Positions 7,155 through 15,066 of a DNA stretch of 50,562 bases are shown here, piece by piece. A program made the position numbers and the translations under genes. The stretch comes from Streptosporangiaceae bacterium (GTDB taxonomy: Bacteria; Actinomycetota; Actinomycetes; Streptosporangiales; Streptosporangiaceae): NCBI GenBank assembly GCA_025934375.1, contig JAICYD010000039.1:1-50562 (forward strand), given 5' to 3'. Within the stretch, counting starts at the first letter, position 1. The number at the start of each line of letters is the position of its first letter. Under the pieces are notes generated by a model. The model did not search any database. It saw nothing but the letters and a program-made list of their open reading frames with translations, and was not told where the DNA came from.

Positions 7155-8969
7155 CTACGCCGCGAGAGCCGCGTAGCGGCCCCGGTCCGCGATGAGGCTG
7201 GCGTGCGTGCCGGCCTCGGTGACGTGACCGTGGTCGAGCACGACGATCTGGTCGGCGTCGCGGACCGTCGATAGCCGATGGGCGATCGTAATCGTGGTGC
7301 GTCCAGCGGCCAGGGCGTTGAACGCCTGCTGGACGGCGCGCTCGGTCTCGGTGTCCAGGGCGCTGGTGGCCTCGTCCAGCACGAGCACGCGGGGGTCGCG
7401 CAGCAGGGTCCGCGCGATGGCGATCCGCTGCTTCTCGCCGCCGGAGAACCGGTGCCCGCGCGAGCCGACCATGGTGTCGTAGCCTTCGGGCAGCGCGGCG
7501 ATCAGGTCGTGGACCTGGGCGGCGCGCGCCGCGGCCTCGATGTCCGCGTCGGTCGCGGACGGCCTGGCGTAGCGCAGGTTCTCCCGCACGGTGGTATGCA
7601 GCAGGTAGGTCTCCTGGCTGACCACGCCGACGATGGCGGCGAGGTCGGACAGGCGCATGTCGCGCACGTCGACGCCGTCGATGGTGACCTGCCCGGCGGT
7701 GGGGTCATACAGTCGGGCGACCAGGGAGCCGAGGGTGGTCTTGCCCGACCCGGTCTCGCCGACCAGGGCGAGCGTGCTTCCCGCCGGAATGTCGAGATCC
7801 ACGCCGTCGAGGGCGGGCCGGTCGGCACCCGGGTAGCTGAAGCTGACTGCGGAGAACCGCACGTGCCCGGCGACCGAAGCCGGGTCGACCGGGACCGGGT
7901 GGAGCGGGTCATCCACCTCGACGGGCAGGTCCAGGTACTCGAAGATCCGCGCGAACAGCGCGAGCGAGCTGATGACGGACACGCTGGTGTTGAGCAGCCC
8001 GGTCAGCGGCCGGAACAGCCCGTTCTGCAGGGTGGTGAACGCGATGAGCGTGCCGATCGTGACGGCCCCGGCGGTCACTGGCAGGCCGGCGGCCAGGTAG
8101 ATGACCGCCGGGATGGCGGCGAAGATGATGCTCATCGACGCCATCCGCCAGCGGCCGGCCAGCTGGGACTGCAGTTCAAGGTCGATCAGCCGGGCCGAGG
8201 AGGCGGTGAACCGCCGCACTAGCGACGGGCCAGTGCCCATCGCCTTGGCCAGCTGGATGCCATTGATGGACAGCCCCTCCTCGATGGTGACGTTGAGGTT
8301 GGCCAACTCGCGCTGCTGCTGCGTGGTGATGGCCCGGCGCAGCCGGGCGACCCGGCGGGTCAAGTAGATGGCCGGCGGCATGACGACGAGCGAGATCAGG
8401 GACAGTTGCCACGAAAGCGCGGCCATCGCGACCGCGGTCGCGATGGCGGTCGTGAGGTTGGCGGCGATCGAGGTCGCGGTGGAGGTGACGACCGATTCCA
8501 TGCCGCCGATGTCGTTGGTGATGCGGGACTGGACCTCGCCGGCCCGGGTGCGCGTGAAGAACGCGATCGACTGCCGTTGCAGGTGGCCGAACACGCGGGT
8601 GCGCAGCCCGTGCATCACCTGCTGGCCGACCCTGGTGGCGATCCATGTCTGGATGACGCCGAAGGCGGAGGTGACCGCGGCCACGGCGACCATGCCCGCT
8701 ACCAGCCAGGCGAGCAGCCGGACGTTGCGGCCTGGCAAGGCGGTGTCGATCACCGCGCGGAGCAGGAAGGGCGACGCCAGGCCGACCAGCGAAGAGGCGA
8801 CGATGACGGCGGTGACGATGGCCAGTTGCCATCGGTAGGGGGCGAACAGCGCGGCGATACGCCGCAGCGACACCTGGCGGGCTTGCGCGCGCTCGGCGGC
8901 GGTGACGGTACGGGAGCCGCGACCGCGGCCCGTCCGGCTGGTCTCGCGTTCTGTTTGAGGTGATTCCAA
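7155..8969 (-). CDS. ABC exporter, fused membrane and ATPase domains
   Basis: This 604-residue half-transporter has a six-helix type-1 exporter membrane domain (about 35-330) and a C-terminal nucleotide-binding domain with Walker A GETGSGKTT, signature FSGGEKQR, Walker B VLVLDEATSALD and switch TITIAHRLSTV. It should act as a homodimer in the cytoplasmic membrane, exporting lipids, drugs or peptides. The start is a TTG at 8967-8969 without a clear ribosome-binding site; no better in-frame ATG lies nearby, so the first ~20 basic residues are uncertain. A MarR-family gene is divergent from it across about 105 bp containing a short palindrome, which suggests MarR-controlled efflux. Confidence 0.9.
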   Translation of the reverse strand: MESPQTERETSRTGRGRGSRTVTAAERAQARQVSLRRIAALFAPYRWQLAIVTAVIVASSLVGLASPFLLRAVIDTALPGRNVRLLAWLVAGMVAVAAVTSAFGVIQTWIATRVGQQVMHGLRTRVFGHLQRQSIAFFTRTRAGEVQSRITNDIGGMESVVTSTATSIAANLTTAIATAVAMAALSWQLSLISLVVMPPAIYLTRRVARLRRAITTQQQRELANLNVTIEEGLSINGIQLAKAMGTGPSLVRRFTASSARLIDLELQSQLAGRWRMASMSIIFAAIPAVIYLAAGLPVTAGAVTIGTLIAFTTLQNGLFRPLTGLLNTSVSVISSLALFARIFEYLDLPVEVDDPLHPVPVDPASVAGHVRFSAVSFSYPGADRPALDGVDLDIPAGSTLALVGETGSGKTTLGSLVARLYDPTAGQVTIDGVDVRDMRLSDLAAIVGVVSQETYLLHTTVRENLRYARPSATDADIEAAARAAQVHDLIAALPEGYDTMVGSRGHRFSGGEKQRIAIARTLLRDPRVLVLDEATSALDTETERAVQQAFNALAAGRTTITIAHRLSTVRDADQIVVLDHGHVTEAGTHASLIADRGRYAALAA

Positions 8970-9022
8970 GAAATTGCTCGTTTCCGCGTTGGGGGAAGGG
9001 AAGCCTCCGATGCTGATATTGA

Positions 9023-9035
9023 TGAGGTTACCTCA
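9023..9035. promoter_or_regulatory. Inverted repeat, probable MarR operator
   Basis: TGAGGT-T-ACCTCA is a perfect 6-bp inverted repeat around one base, between the divergent ABC exporter and MarR genes. Autoregulation of MarR proteins by such sites is usual. Confidence 0.6.
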
Positions 9036-9062
9036 CTATGAGGGTTGAACGGTAGTGGGTGG

Positions 9063-9074
9063 TAGCCTATTCCC
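9063..9074 (+). promoter_or_regulatory. Leaderless promoter of the MarR gene
   Basis: TAGCCT (9063-9068) is followed by six bases and the GTG at 9075; there is no Shine-Dalgarno sequence. Confidence 0.6.
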
Positions 9075-9506
9075 GTGGATGCCGAGCGCGACCAGGCGGA
9101 ACGTGATGAGGTATTGCCGGACCTCTTCTGGTCCGTCGCGCGGCGACTGCGCGGCGCGTCCCGGGACGCGCTCGCGCCGTGGGACATCACCCCCGGCTCC
9201 CTGCGGGCGCTGCGGGTGCTGAGCCATCACGGGAGCATGCGCCTGTCGGAGCTTTCTGACCATCTGCAGATCGCGCCGCGCTCGACCACCGAGGTGGTGG
9301 ATGCCCTGGAATCGCGCGGCCTGGTGCGGCGGCTGCCCGACCCTGGCGACCGGCGGGCCACCCTGGCCGAGTTGACCGAGCAGGGCGCGAGCGTCCTCGA
9401 CGCGATCCGCGCTGCCCGTGGCTCAGAGGCCGAGCGCGTCTTCGGCCGGCTGACCGAGGCGGATCGCGCCAACCTGGCCCGGATCCTGGCCAAGCTCAAG
9501 GAGTAG
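9075..9506 (+). CDS. MarR-family transcriptional regulator
   Basis: The 143-residue winged-helix protein carries the MarR core: LRALRVLSHHGSMRLSELSD, then APRSTTEVVDALESRGLVRR (recognition helix) and LPDPGDRRATLAELTEQG (wing). MarR proteins are dimeric repressors released by phenolic or drug-like ligands. It is divergent from an ABC exporter, with a palindrome in the shared region, so the exporter is the likely target. The GTG start is fixed by a -10 box placed for leaderless transcription and by the onset of family similarity. Confidence 0.9.
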   Translation: MDAERDQAERDEVLPDLFWSVARRLRGASRDALAPWDITPGSLRALRVLSHHGSMRLSELSDHLQIAPRSTTEVVDALESRGLVRRLPDPGDRRATLAELTEQGASVLDAIRAARGSEAERVFGRLTEADRANLARILAKLKE

Positions 9507-9550
9507 CGGGAGGGGGCGTCGCTACCCGCGCCGGCGGTGGCCAGGCGATC

Positions 9551-10162
9551 TCACCGGGACGCCGGGTCCATGGCCCCCGCGCTGCGCTGCTGCCGGACCG
9601 CGCCGGCGGGCACCGCTCGCCATAGCGTGACCGCCAGCCAGGTGATCGTGGCCCCGGCCAGGACGTGGTTGGCGTTTAGCAGCGGTGAGTCGTGCAGTGG
9701 CGACAGCAAGGCCAGCAGCGAGGGGAACACGATGTAGCCGTAGGCGAGCAGCCGCGGGTATTCCCGTGTGCGCAGCAGGAATATCCCGAACATCACCGTC
9801 CCGGCGATGAAGATCACCGCCGCGCCGAGGAGCGCGACGATCGTCGGCTCGTGCTTCAGGTGGTCCTGGACGGCCGTGCTCACGTAGAACAGCGTGGTGT
9901 CCTTGACGAAAACCGCACCGCCGAATAGCCCGAGCCCGATCAGGCTGGTGCCGAAGGCGGCCACGCCGAACGTGCCCGCGTCGGCGGCATGCCGCTGGTA
10001 GATGGCGACCAGCAGCGGCAGCGCCAGCGCCGGGGCCAGCGCGATGACGAACGCCGCGCCCGCGGTCTTGCCGGTGAAGACGCTGCTCGCGCCGGCGACT
10101 GCCAGGAGCAGGCCGGACAGGATGCCGGCGGCGGCGCTGAACCGGGACAGCTGTGGGGACAA
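9551..10162 (-). CDS. Multi-pass integral membrane protein, unknown function
   Basis: About 203 residues with six predicted membrane segments (for example AAGILSGLLLAVAGASSV, FVIALAPALALPLLVAIY, VALLGAAVIFIAGTVMFGIF, GYIVFPSLLALLSPL). The pattern resembles small DUF4386-like membrane proteins, without a catalytic motif. I chose a TTG at 10160-10162 because an AGAGGTG ribosome-binding site sits 6 nt upstream; a GTG at 10171 and another at 10243 are alternatives that only add a polar extension. It stands alone between the MarR gene and a two-component system read the other way. Confidence 0.7.
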   Translation of the reverse strand: MSPQLSRFSAAAGILSGLLLAVAGASSVFTGKTAGAAFVIALAPALALPLLVAIYQRHAADAGTFGVAAFGTSLIGLGLFGGAVFVKDTTLFYVSTAVQDHLKHEPTIVALLGAAVIFIAGTVMFGIFLLRTREYPRLLAYGYIVFPSLLALLSPLHDSPLLNANHVLAGATITWLAVTLWRAVPAGAVRQQRSAGAMDPASR

Positions 10163-10325
10163 GGAAGGCACCTCTTTCGTTTGCTTGGTACGCCCGACGG
10201 TAGGACCGCCCGGGCCACGCCCGGAAGTGCCGGCCGGCCGCACCCGGGGCCAGCGCCGCGGCCGTTAGGCACGTGCCTTCTGGCTAATTCGCGCTCCGTG
10301 CGGCCCCGGCGTCGCGCCGGCGACT

Positions 10326-10337
10326 TAGCCTGTGAAG
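10326..10337 (+). promoter_or_regulatory. Leaderless promoter of the histidine kinase gene
   Basis: TAGCCT (10326-10331), identical to the box of the MarR gene, is followed by six bases and ATG 10338. This favours ATG 10338 over the in-frame GTG at 10332. Confidence 0.6.
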
Positions 10338-11486
10338 ATGACTGCCGGCTGGATCGCGCCGCGCTGGGTTTCGCCGATGATCTACGGCGTCGTCCTGGCC
10401 GCCGGGCTGTACTACGGCGTGCGTGGCCTAGGCGGCGACCACGTCCCGGCCGTCCGGGTCGCCAGCTTCGCCGCCGTCATGGCGCTGCTGTTCGCCCTGG
10501 AGGCCGCGCAGGGACGGTGGCTGGCGCCGGGCGGCTCCCGGCGGGCAGTGGCCGCGCTGCTGGTCGCCCGGCTTGGCCTGTTCGTCGCGGCGGCGGCGCT
10601 GGACCCGTCGGGTGAGTCCCGGGTGCTGTTCGTGCTGGTCCCCTTCGCCGCCTACTTCGCCTTCGGCCGGGCGGCGAGCCTGGTCCTCGCGACCGTGTGC
10701 CTGGCCCTGCTCGTCGCCGGGTTCATGCTCCGGGTCCCGCACTGGTACACGCAGGCGGCCTACCTCTCCGACGTCTTGATGTTCGCCGTCGGACTCGTGC
10801 TGGCCATCGCCATGGCGAGCGTGGCGGTAGCCGAGCAGGACTATGCCGCGCAGGTGGCCAGCCTGTCGGCCGAGGCCGAGCGGACCCGGCTGGCCCGGGA
10901 CATCCACGACAGCCTCGGCCACCACCTGACCGCGATCGCCGTCCAGCTGGAGAAGGCGCAAGCCTTTCGCGACCGCGATCCTGACGCGGCCGACCAGGCT
11001 CTCGCCGATGCCCGCGCGTCGGTCCGCCAGGCACTTGGCGACGCGCGCCTGTCGGTTCGCGCCCTGCGCGGCGGCGCCGGGCCCGCGGCGCTGCCGGCGA
11101 TGCTCACCGAGCTTGTCCGGGAGGCCGACGCGGGCCAGCCGCAGGTGACCCTGTCCGTAACCGGCGACGATGCCTTGCTCAGCCCGGCGGCGAGCACGGT
11201 GCTGTACCGGGGGGCGCAGGAAGCGCTCACGAACGCCCGTCGGCACAGCGGCGCGCGGACAGTGTCGGTGTCGCTCGCGCTCGGGAACCGCGAGGCCCGG
11301 CTCGTCGTCGCCGATGACGGGCGCGGCTTCGGGCCCGGATGCCCGCCGGGGTTTGGCTTGCTCGGCATCCGGGAGCGGGCGGCGCTGGCGGGTGGCCGGG
11401 CGGACATCGTGAGCACCCCGGGCGCCGGGACCACCGTCACGGTGACCGTCCCCCGGCAGGCGCCGGCTCGCGGGGGCGGGCGCTGA
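10338..11486 (+). CDS. Two-component sensor histidine kinase (HisKA_3/NarL type)
   Basis: The 382-residue protein has an N-terminal membrane region of about five to six helices (residues 12-165), then a dimerisation/phosphoacceptor segment RTRLARDIHDSLGHHLTAIA with the phosphorylated His at about 190. A HATPase domain follows, with GAQEALTNARRHSGA, VADDGRGFG and GTTVTVTVP. There is no extracellular sensor domain, so it probably senses within the membrane. Its TGA overlaps the ATG of the response regulator (TGATG), so the two are translationally coupled and act as a pair. Confidence 0.92.
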   Translation: MTAGWIAPRWVSPMIYGVVLAAGLYYGVRGLGGDHVPAVRVASFAAVMALLFALEAAQGRWLAPGGSRRAVAALLVARLGLFVAAAALDPSGESRVLFVLVPFAAYFAFGRAASLVLATVCLALLVAGFMLRVPHWYTQAAYLSDVLMFAVGLVLAIAMASVAVAEQDYAAQVASLSAEAERTRLARDIHDSLGHHLTAIAVQLEKAQAFRDRDPDAADQALADARASVRQALGDARLSVRALRGGAGPAALPAMLTELVREADAGQPQVTLSVTGDDALLSPAASTVLYRGAQEALTNARRHSGARTVSVSLALGNREARLVVADDGRGFGPGCPPGFGLLGIRERAALAGGRADIVSTPGAGTTVTVTVPRQAPARGGGR

Positions 11487-12160
11487 TGGACACGGTGCCC
11501 GTGGACGGCGTGGCAGTTCGCGTGCTGGTGGCCGATGACCAGCAGCTCATCCGCGACGGCATCGCCTCCCTGCTGGGCATCCAGCCAGGGATCACGGTCG
11601 TGGGCACGGCCAGCGACGGCGCCGAGGCGGTTGCGAAGGCGCTGGCGCTCGCCCCGGACGTCATCCTCATGGACGTGCGGATGCCCGGTACGGACGGCGT
11701 GCTGGCCGCCGATGAGGTCCGGCGGGAACTGCCTGCCTGCCGGGTAATCATGCTGACCACCTTCGACGACGAGGACTACGTGGTACGTGCCCTGCGGGCA
11801 GGCGCCGTCGGCTACCTGCTCAAAGACCTGCCCGCTGCCGAGCTGGCCAGCGCCGTGCGCATGGCGCACGCCGGGGTCGCCCAGTTTGGTGCCCAGGCGG
11901 TCGGCCGGCTGGCATCGGCGCTGGCCCGTCATCCGGCCGGGGTGGACGCTGAGCGGGGCGTGGCCGGGCAGCCGCTGACCGCGCGCGAGGTCGATGTCCT
12001 TCGGCTCATCGCGCACGGGGCCACCAACCGGGAGATCGCCACCCGGCTGTACCTGAGCGAGGGAACCGTGAAGAACCACATCTCCCGGATTTTGACCAGG
12101 CTCGCCCTGCGCGATCGCACCCAGGCGGCGATCTACGCCCGCGACCACGGCCTCCTGTGA
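11486..12160 (+). CDS. LuxR/NarL-type response regulator
   Basis: The 224-residue protein has a receiver domain (VLVADDQQLIRDGI, phosphoacceptor Asp about residue 63 in ILMDVRMPGTDG, conserved Lys in YLLKDLP) and a C-terminal LuxR helix-turn-helix (LTAREVDVLRLIAHGATNRE, LYLSEGTVKNHISRIL). It is the partner of the histidine kinase that ends one base before this start. After phosphorylation it should bind DNA as a dimer; no target is identifiable from the window. No membrane transporter follows in the same direction, so it is not a typical ABC-linked pair. Confidence 0.93.
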   Translation: MDTVPVDGVAVRVLVADDQQLIRDGIASLLGIQPGITVVGTASDGAEAVAKALALAPDVILMDVRMPGTDGVLAADEVRRELPACRVIMLTTFDDEDYVVRALRAGAVGYLLKDLPAAELASAVRMAHAGVAQFGAQAVGRLASALARHPAGVDAERGVAGQPLTAREVDVLRLIAHGATNREIATRLYLSEGTVKNHISRILTRLALRDRTQAAIYARDHGLL

Positions 12161-12167
12161 GGGCTGG

Positions 12168-12836
12168 CTAGCGCGACGCGGCGGCGAGGGCGGCGCGGAT
12201 GACGTCCTCGCCGGCGGGGGTCCCCTTCTCGTTGTCGAAGGGACCGTACGGCGAGCCGTAGACCGGGGTGCCGGGCTGCTGCCGCCAGCTGTCGGCGAGC
12301 TGGCCCGCGTCGACCGCGCCGTACCCGATGGAGTCCAGGAACGCGGTGACGGCCGCCTTGGGGACCGCGCTGTCCCCGGCGATCGGCAGGTAGCTGCGGT
12401 CAGCGGCGCCGGCCGGGCGGGCCAGGTTCTCCAGGTGCTTGGAGTAGATGTTGTTGAAGCACTTCACGACGTGCGCGCCGGCCAGGAACCGCTGCAGGTA
12501 CCCGCTGCTGGTGAGGTCACCGGCGTCCAGCTCGGCGAGGTGCCCGTCCCGCTCGGGGTAGTAATTGCCAGTGTCCATGACGGGCTTGCCCGCCAGGGGC
12601 GCCGCGGGGACGCTCCCGTCCGCCTTGACCGGGATCGACACCACCACGATGTCCCCGGCCGCCGCTGCCTCGGCGGCCGTCGCCGCCCGCGCCCGGGACC
12701 CGAGTTCGGTCACGAGGCCGGCCAGCGTCCGCGGACCGCGCGAGTTGCTCAGCACCACCTGGTGCCCCGCCGCCACGGCCAGGCGCGCCACCGTACCGCC
12801 GATATTGCCGCTTCCGATAAACCCAACAGTCGTCAT
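12168..12836 (-). CDS. NADPH-dependent F420 reductase-like oxidoreductase
   Basis: This 222-residue protein opens with a dinucleotide-binding motif TVGFIGSGNIGGTVARLAVAAG and SNSRGPRTL, where the basic residues fit NADP binding. DIVVVSIPVKA, VMDTGNYYPERDG and AHVVKCFNNIYSKHLENLAR follow, characteristic of the F420-dependent NADP oxidoreductase-like family (F420_oxidored). Members transfer hydride between NADP(H) and F420 or act on other substrates; only the fold and cofactor class are supported here. It ends 8 bp from the response regulator on the opposite strand and is a single-gene unit. Confidence 0.85.
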   Translation of the reverse strand: MTTVGFIGSGNIGGTVARLAVAAGHQVVLSNSRGPRTLAGLVTELGSRARAATAAEAAAAGDIVVVSIPVKADGSVPAAPLAGKPVMDTGNYYPERDGHLAELDAGDLTSSGYLQRFLAGAHVVKCFNNIYSKHLENLARPAGAADRSYLPIAGDSAVPKAAVTAFLDSIGYGAVDAGQLADSWRQQPGTPVYGSPYGPFDNEKGTPAGEDVIRAALAAASR

Positions 12837-12886
12837 GCTGGCGCCAACCGGAGACCCCGGAGGGTTATTTCATCCCCGGGCGGCCA

Positions 12887-13381
12887 TCAGGCGCCGAGGT
12901 TCTCCTCGATCGCGGCGAGCACTTCCGGGGCGTCCGGGACGGTGCGCGGGCGGAACCGGGCGGCGACCGAGCCGTCCGCGCGGACCAGGAACTTCTCGAA
13001 GTTCCACTGGATGTCGCCGGCCTCGCCGTCGGCGTCGGCGACCGTCGTCAGCTCGTCGTAGACCGGATGCCGGCCGGCCCCGTTGACCTCGACCTTCTCG
13101 AACATCGGGAACGTCACGCCGTAGGTGGCCGAGCAGAACTCGGCGATCTCCTCCGACGACCCCGGCTCCTGGCCGCCGAACTGGTTGCACGGGAAGCCGA
13201 CGACCGCGAAGCCGCGCGGGGCCAGCCGTTCGTGCAGCGCCTCAAGCGCCGTGTACTGCGGGGTTAGCCCGCACTTGGAGGCCACGTTCACGACGAGCAG
13301 CGTCTTGCCCGCCAGGTCGGAACGCCCGAGCGAGGACTCCTCGCCGGACAGCGTCTTAACAGGGATATCCCGGATGCTCAC
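12887..13381 (-). CDS. Glutathione peroxidase-family protein (thioredoxin-type peroxidase)
   Basis: This 164-residue peroxidase has the family triad: Cys about 37 in VASKCGLTPQY, Gln in FPCNQFGGQEPGS and Trp in IQWNFEKFLV. The protein has Cys, not selenocysteine, so in actinobacteria it is expected to reduce hydroperoxides using thioredoxin or mycothiol systems in the cytoplasm. I chose GTG 13379-13381, preceded by TACGGT and six bases, over an ATG 15 bp upstream that adds five residues. It is followed closely by the Rieske oxygenase gene in the same direction, upstream on the minus strand, but each has its own promoter box. Confidence 0.92.
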   Translation of the reverse strand: MSIRDIPVKTLSGEESSLGRSDLAGKTLLVVNVASKCGLTPQYTALEALHERLAPRGFAVVGFPCNQFGGQEPGSSEEIAEFCSATYGVTFPMFEKVEVNGAGRHPVYDELTTVADADGEAGDIQWNFEKFLVRADGSVAARFRPRTVPDAPEVLAAIEENLGA

Positions 13382-13393
13382 CGGCCTACCGTA
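13382..13393 (-). promoter_or_regulatory. Leaderless promoter of the glutathione peroxidase gene
   Basis: On the minus strand TACGGT (13393-13388) is followed by AGGCCG and the GTG at 13381. There is no ribosome-binding site. Confidence 0.6.
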
Positions 13394-13404
13394 CATTCTC
13401 CGGC

Positions 13405-14622
13405 CTAGTGGACCGACACGTCCGCTGGCCGGAACGCGGGGCGCTCGCCAAGGTAGCCGCGCGCCACCGTCGTCACGAACGAGTAGACCGCGTCCTCGCC
13501 CGGGGCCAGCGGGCCGGGCGCCGCGTGCGGGGAGGACAGGCCGCGCTGTACCGACTCGCAGGCCGCCCAGTCCTGGCGGTTGGTCAGGTCCCAGAAGTCG
13601 ACCGCGTAGGCCGGGTCGAAGCCCGGCCGCGCCACCGCCTCGGGCGCGAACGCCCAGCTGCAGTCGATCCGCGTGCGGGCGGGCCCCAGCGGCCGGATCA
13701 CGTGCGTCATGACGTAATCGGGGTGCAGGCTGAGCAGTACGTTCGGGAAGACCGACAGGTAAATGACCTGCCGCAGTTGCTCACCGGAAAGCCCGCGCAG
13801 GGCGAGCGCGTCGCTGCGCCCGTCCAGGGACATGGAGTCCGCCGCCGGGCGCAGGTCCATCCAGCCGCCGATCCACGCGCCGCTGGCGTCGTAGTTCTCC
13901 CCGCTGCTGGGCGGGGTGACCCGGCACAGCTCGGGGTGGATCGACGGGCAGTGATAGCACTCCTGGTAGTTCTCGGTGAGGATCTTCCAGTTGGCGGTGG
14001 AATCGTAGACGTGGGTCGCCGCGGTGACCAGCCGCTCCGGCTCATACGGCGCCACGATGGAGTCCAGCTCGGCCAGCGGCAGCTCGCCAGCGCCGCCGGA
14101 CCCGTCAACGAAGACCAGGCCGTGCCACTCGGCGGCGGGCAGCTCGCTCAGCCGCCACTGAGCCGGGTCGAACCCCGGCTCGCCGCGGTACCCGGGCGCG
14201 CCCCGCAGCTCCCCGTCCAGCCCGTAGGTCCACGCGTGGTACGGGCATACGATCGCCTTCTTGCCCGCGGTGGCCGACCCGCACGGCAGCAGCTCGTGCC
14301 CGCGATGCCGGCAGTAGTTGGCGAACGCCCGGACGGTGCCATCGTCACCGCGAACCAGGAGCACGCCACCGTCGCCAGTGTCCTCGGCGCGCTGGTCACC
14401 GGGATTGGCCAGCTGGTCGGAGCGCGCCGCGCACGTCCAGCCGCCGCCGAAGAAGTGCCGCCGCTCCCAGTCGAACACGGCCGGGTCGGTGTAGGCGGCC
14501 GGCGGGAGCATCGTGCTGCGCCCGAACGGTGCCAGCGCCCGCGCCAGCGCGGCGGAATCCACCGGGGCCCGCGGGTAGGCGCCGGGACGCGGAGTACGGC
14601 CGGGACCAGCTTGACTGACCAT
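13405..14622 (-). CDS. Rieske non-heme iron oxygenase, large (alpha) subunit type
   Basis: The 405-residue protein has an N-terminal Rieske [2Fe-2S] domain with CRHRGH (Cys104/His106) and CPYHAW (Cys126/His129), and a C-terminal catalytic domain with TENYQECYHCPSIHP, supplying the mononuclear iron ligands His224 and His229. This layout fits the ring-hydroxylating/choline-monooxygenase-like group. No reductase or beta subunit is adjacent. The ATG is supported by TAGGCT 6 nt upstream. An operator with the same arms as that of the FAD oxidoreductase/acyl-CoA dehydrogenase pair covers -10 and start. Inference: it works in the same catabolic pathway, possibly N-demethylation or amine breakdown; substrate unknown. 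Confidence 0.9.
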   Translation of the reverse strand: MVSQAGPGRTPRPGAYPRAPVDSAALARALAPFGRSTMLPPAAYTDPAVFDWERRHFFGGGWTCAARSDQLANPGDQRAEDTGDGGVLLVRGDDGTVRAFANYCRHRGHELLPCGSATAGKKAIVCPYHAWTYGLDGELRGAPGYRGEPGFDPAQWRLSELPAAEWHGLVFVDGSGGAGELPLAELDSIVAPYEPERLVTAATHVYDSTANWKILTENYQECYHCPSIHPELCRVTPPSSGENYDASGAWIGGWMDLRPAADSMSLDGRSDALALRGLSGEQLRQVIYLSVFPNVLLSLHPDYVMTHVIRPLGPARTRIDCSWAFAPEAVARPGFDPAYAVDFWDLTNRQDWAACESVQRGLSSPHAAPGPLAPGEDAVYSFVTTVARGYLGERPAFRPADVSVH

Positions 14623-14629
14623 ACAGTCA
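14612..14629. promoter_or_regulatory. Operator over the Rieske oxygenase start, matching 5896-5913
   Basis: TGACTG-ACCATA-CAGTCA is a 6-bp inverted repeat with a 6-bp centre. Its arms GACTG/CAGTC and spacing are the same as at 5897-5912. It overlaps the start codon and abuts the -10 box, so a bound repressor would block initiation. Confidence 0.75.
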
Positions 14630-14634
14630 GCCTA
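14623..14634 (-). promoter_or_regulatory. Leaderless promoter of the Rieske oxygenase gene
   Basis: On the minus strand TAGGCT (14634-14629) is followed by GACTGT and ATG at 14622. Confidence 0.6.
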
Positions 14635-14639
14635 AGTTG

Positions 14640-15066
14640 TGGTAAAGGCGCCTGTCCAGGTTTATCGCGGGCGCGAGCAGCGCCGCGTCACGGCGACGGC
14701 GGGCCCGGCGCGGGGGCGGGCGGCGGGGCGGGGAACCGCCGGCAGTGGCCCGGCGCGGGCGGCGGCGCGCGGCGGGCCGGCGTCTGCGCTCGGCGGGCGC
14801 GCGGCGGCACGGGAGCTGTCGGCAGTGGCGCGCGGCGGGCAGGCGTCTGGGCGTGGCCGGGGACTTTCAGTCCGGTCAGTCCGGGGCCCCCGCCCGCGTC
14901 TTATCACGAATTCCGTGCTTATCACGAGTTTCGTGGGGACATTTCGGGCAAAATAGGGCACGAAGTGAACGGAACTCGTGATAAGCAGGACGGAACTCAT
15001 GATAAGAGTCCCGCTCTCGCCTGTGGATCCGGCGCGGATGAGAGGGGAGGGGAACGGGAGGCTGCT
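14640..15066. other. Non-coding spacer with a four-copy repeat cluster
   Basis: Apart from the Rieske promoter/operator at its left edge, this stretch has no credible gene. The left half (14690-14880) is very GC-rich low-complexity sequence; the right half holds the repeats at 14900-15006 and the GGGAGG ribosome-binding site for GTG 15067. Confidence 0.65.
14900..15006. repeat. Two direct plus two inverted copies of an 18-bp motif
   Basis: CTTATCACGAATTCCGTG (14900-14917) and CTTATCACGAGTTTCGTG (14918-14935) are tandem. CGGAACTCGTGATAAG (14970-14985) and CGGAACTCATGATAAG (14991-15006) are the same motif inverted. The inner copies can form a stem of about 15 bp around a 34-nt loop. The cluster lies 60-167 bp before an AbiEi-like gene. 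Confidence 0.88.

Noticed and set aside
13408..15066. Long in-frame extension of the AbiEi-like gene upstream, antisense to the Rieske oxygenase
   Set aside because: Similarity to AbiEi begins only after GTG 15067, which has a proper ribosome-binding site; the upstream part is antisense to a clear enzyme.
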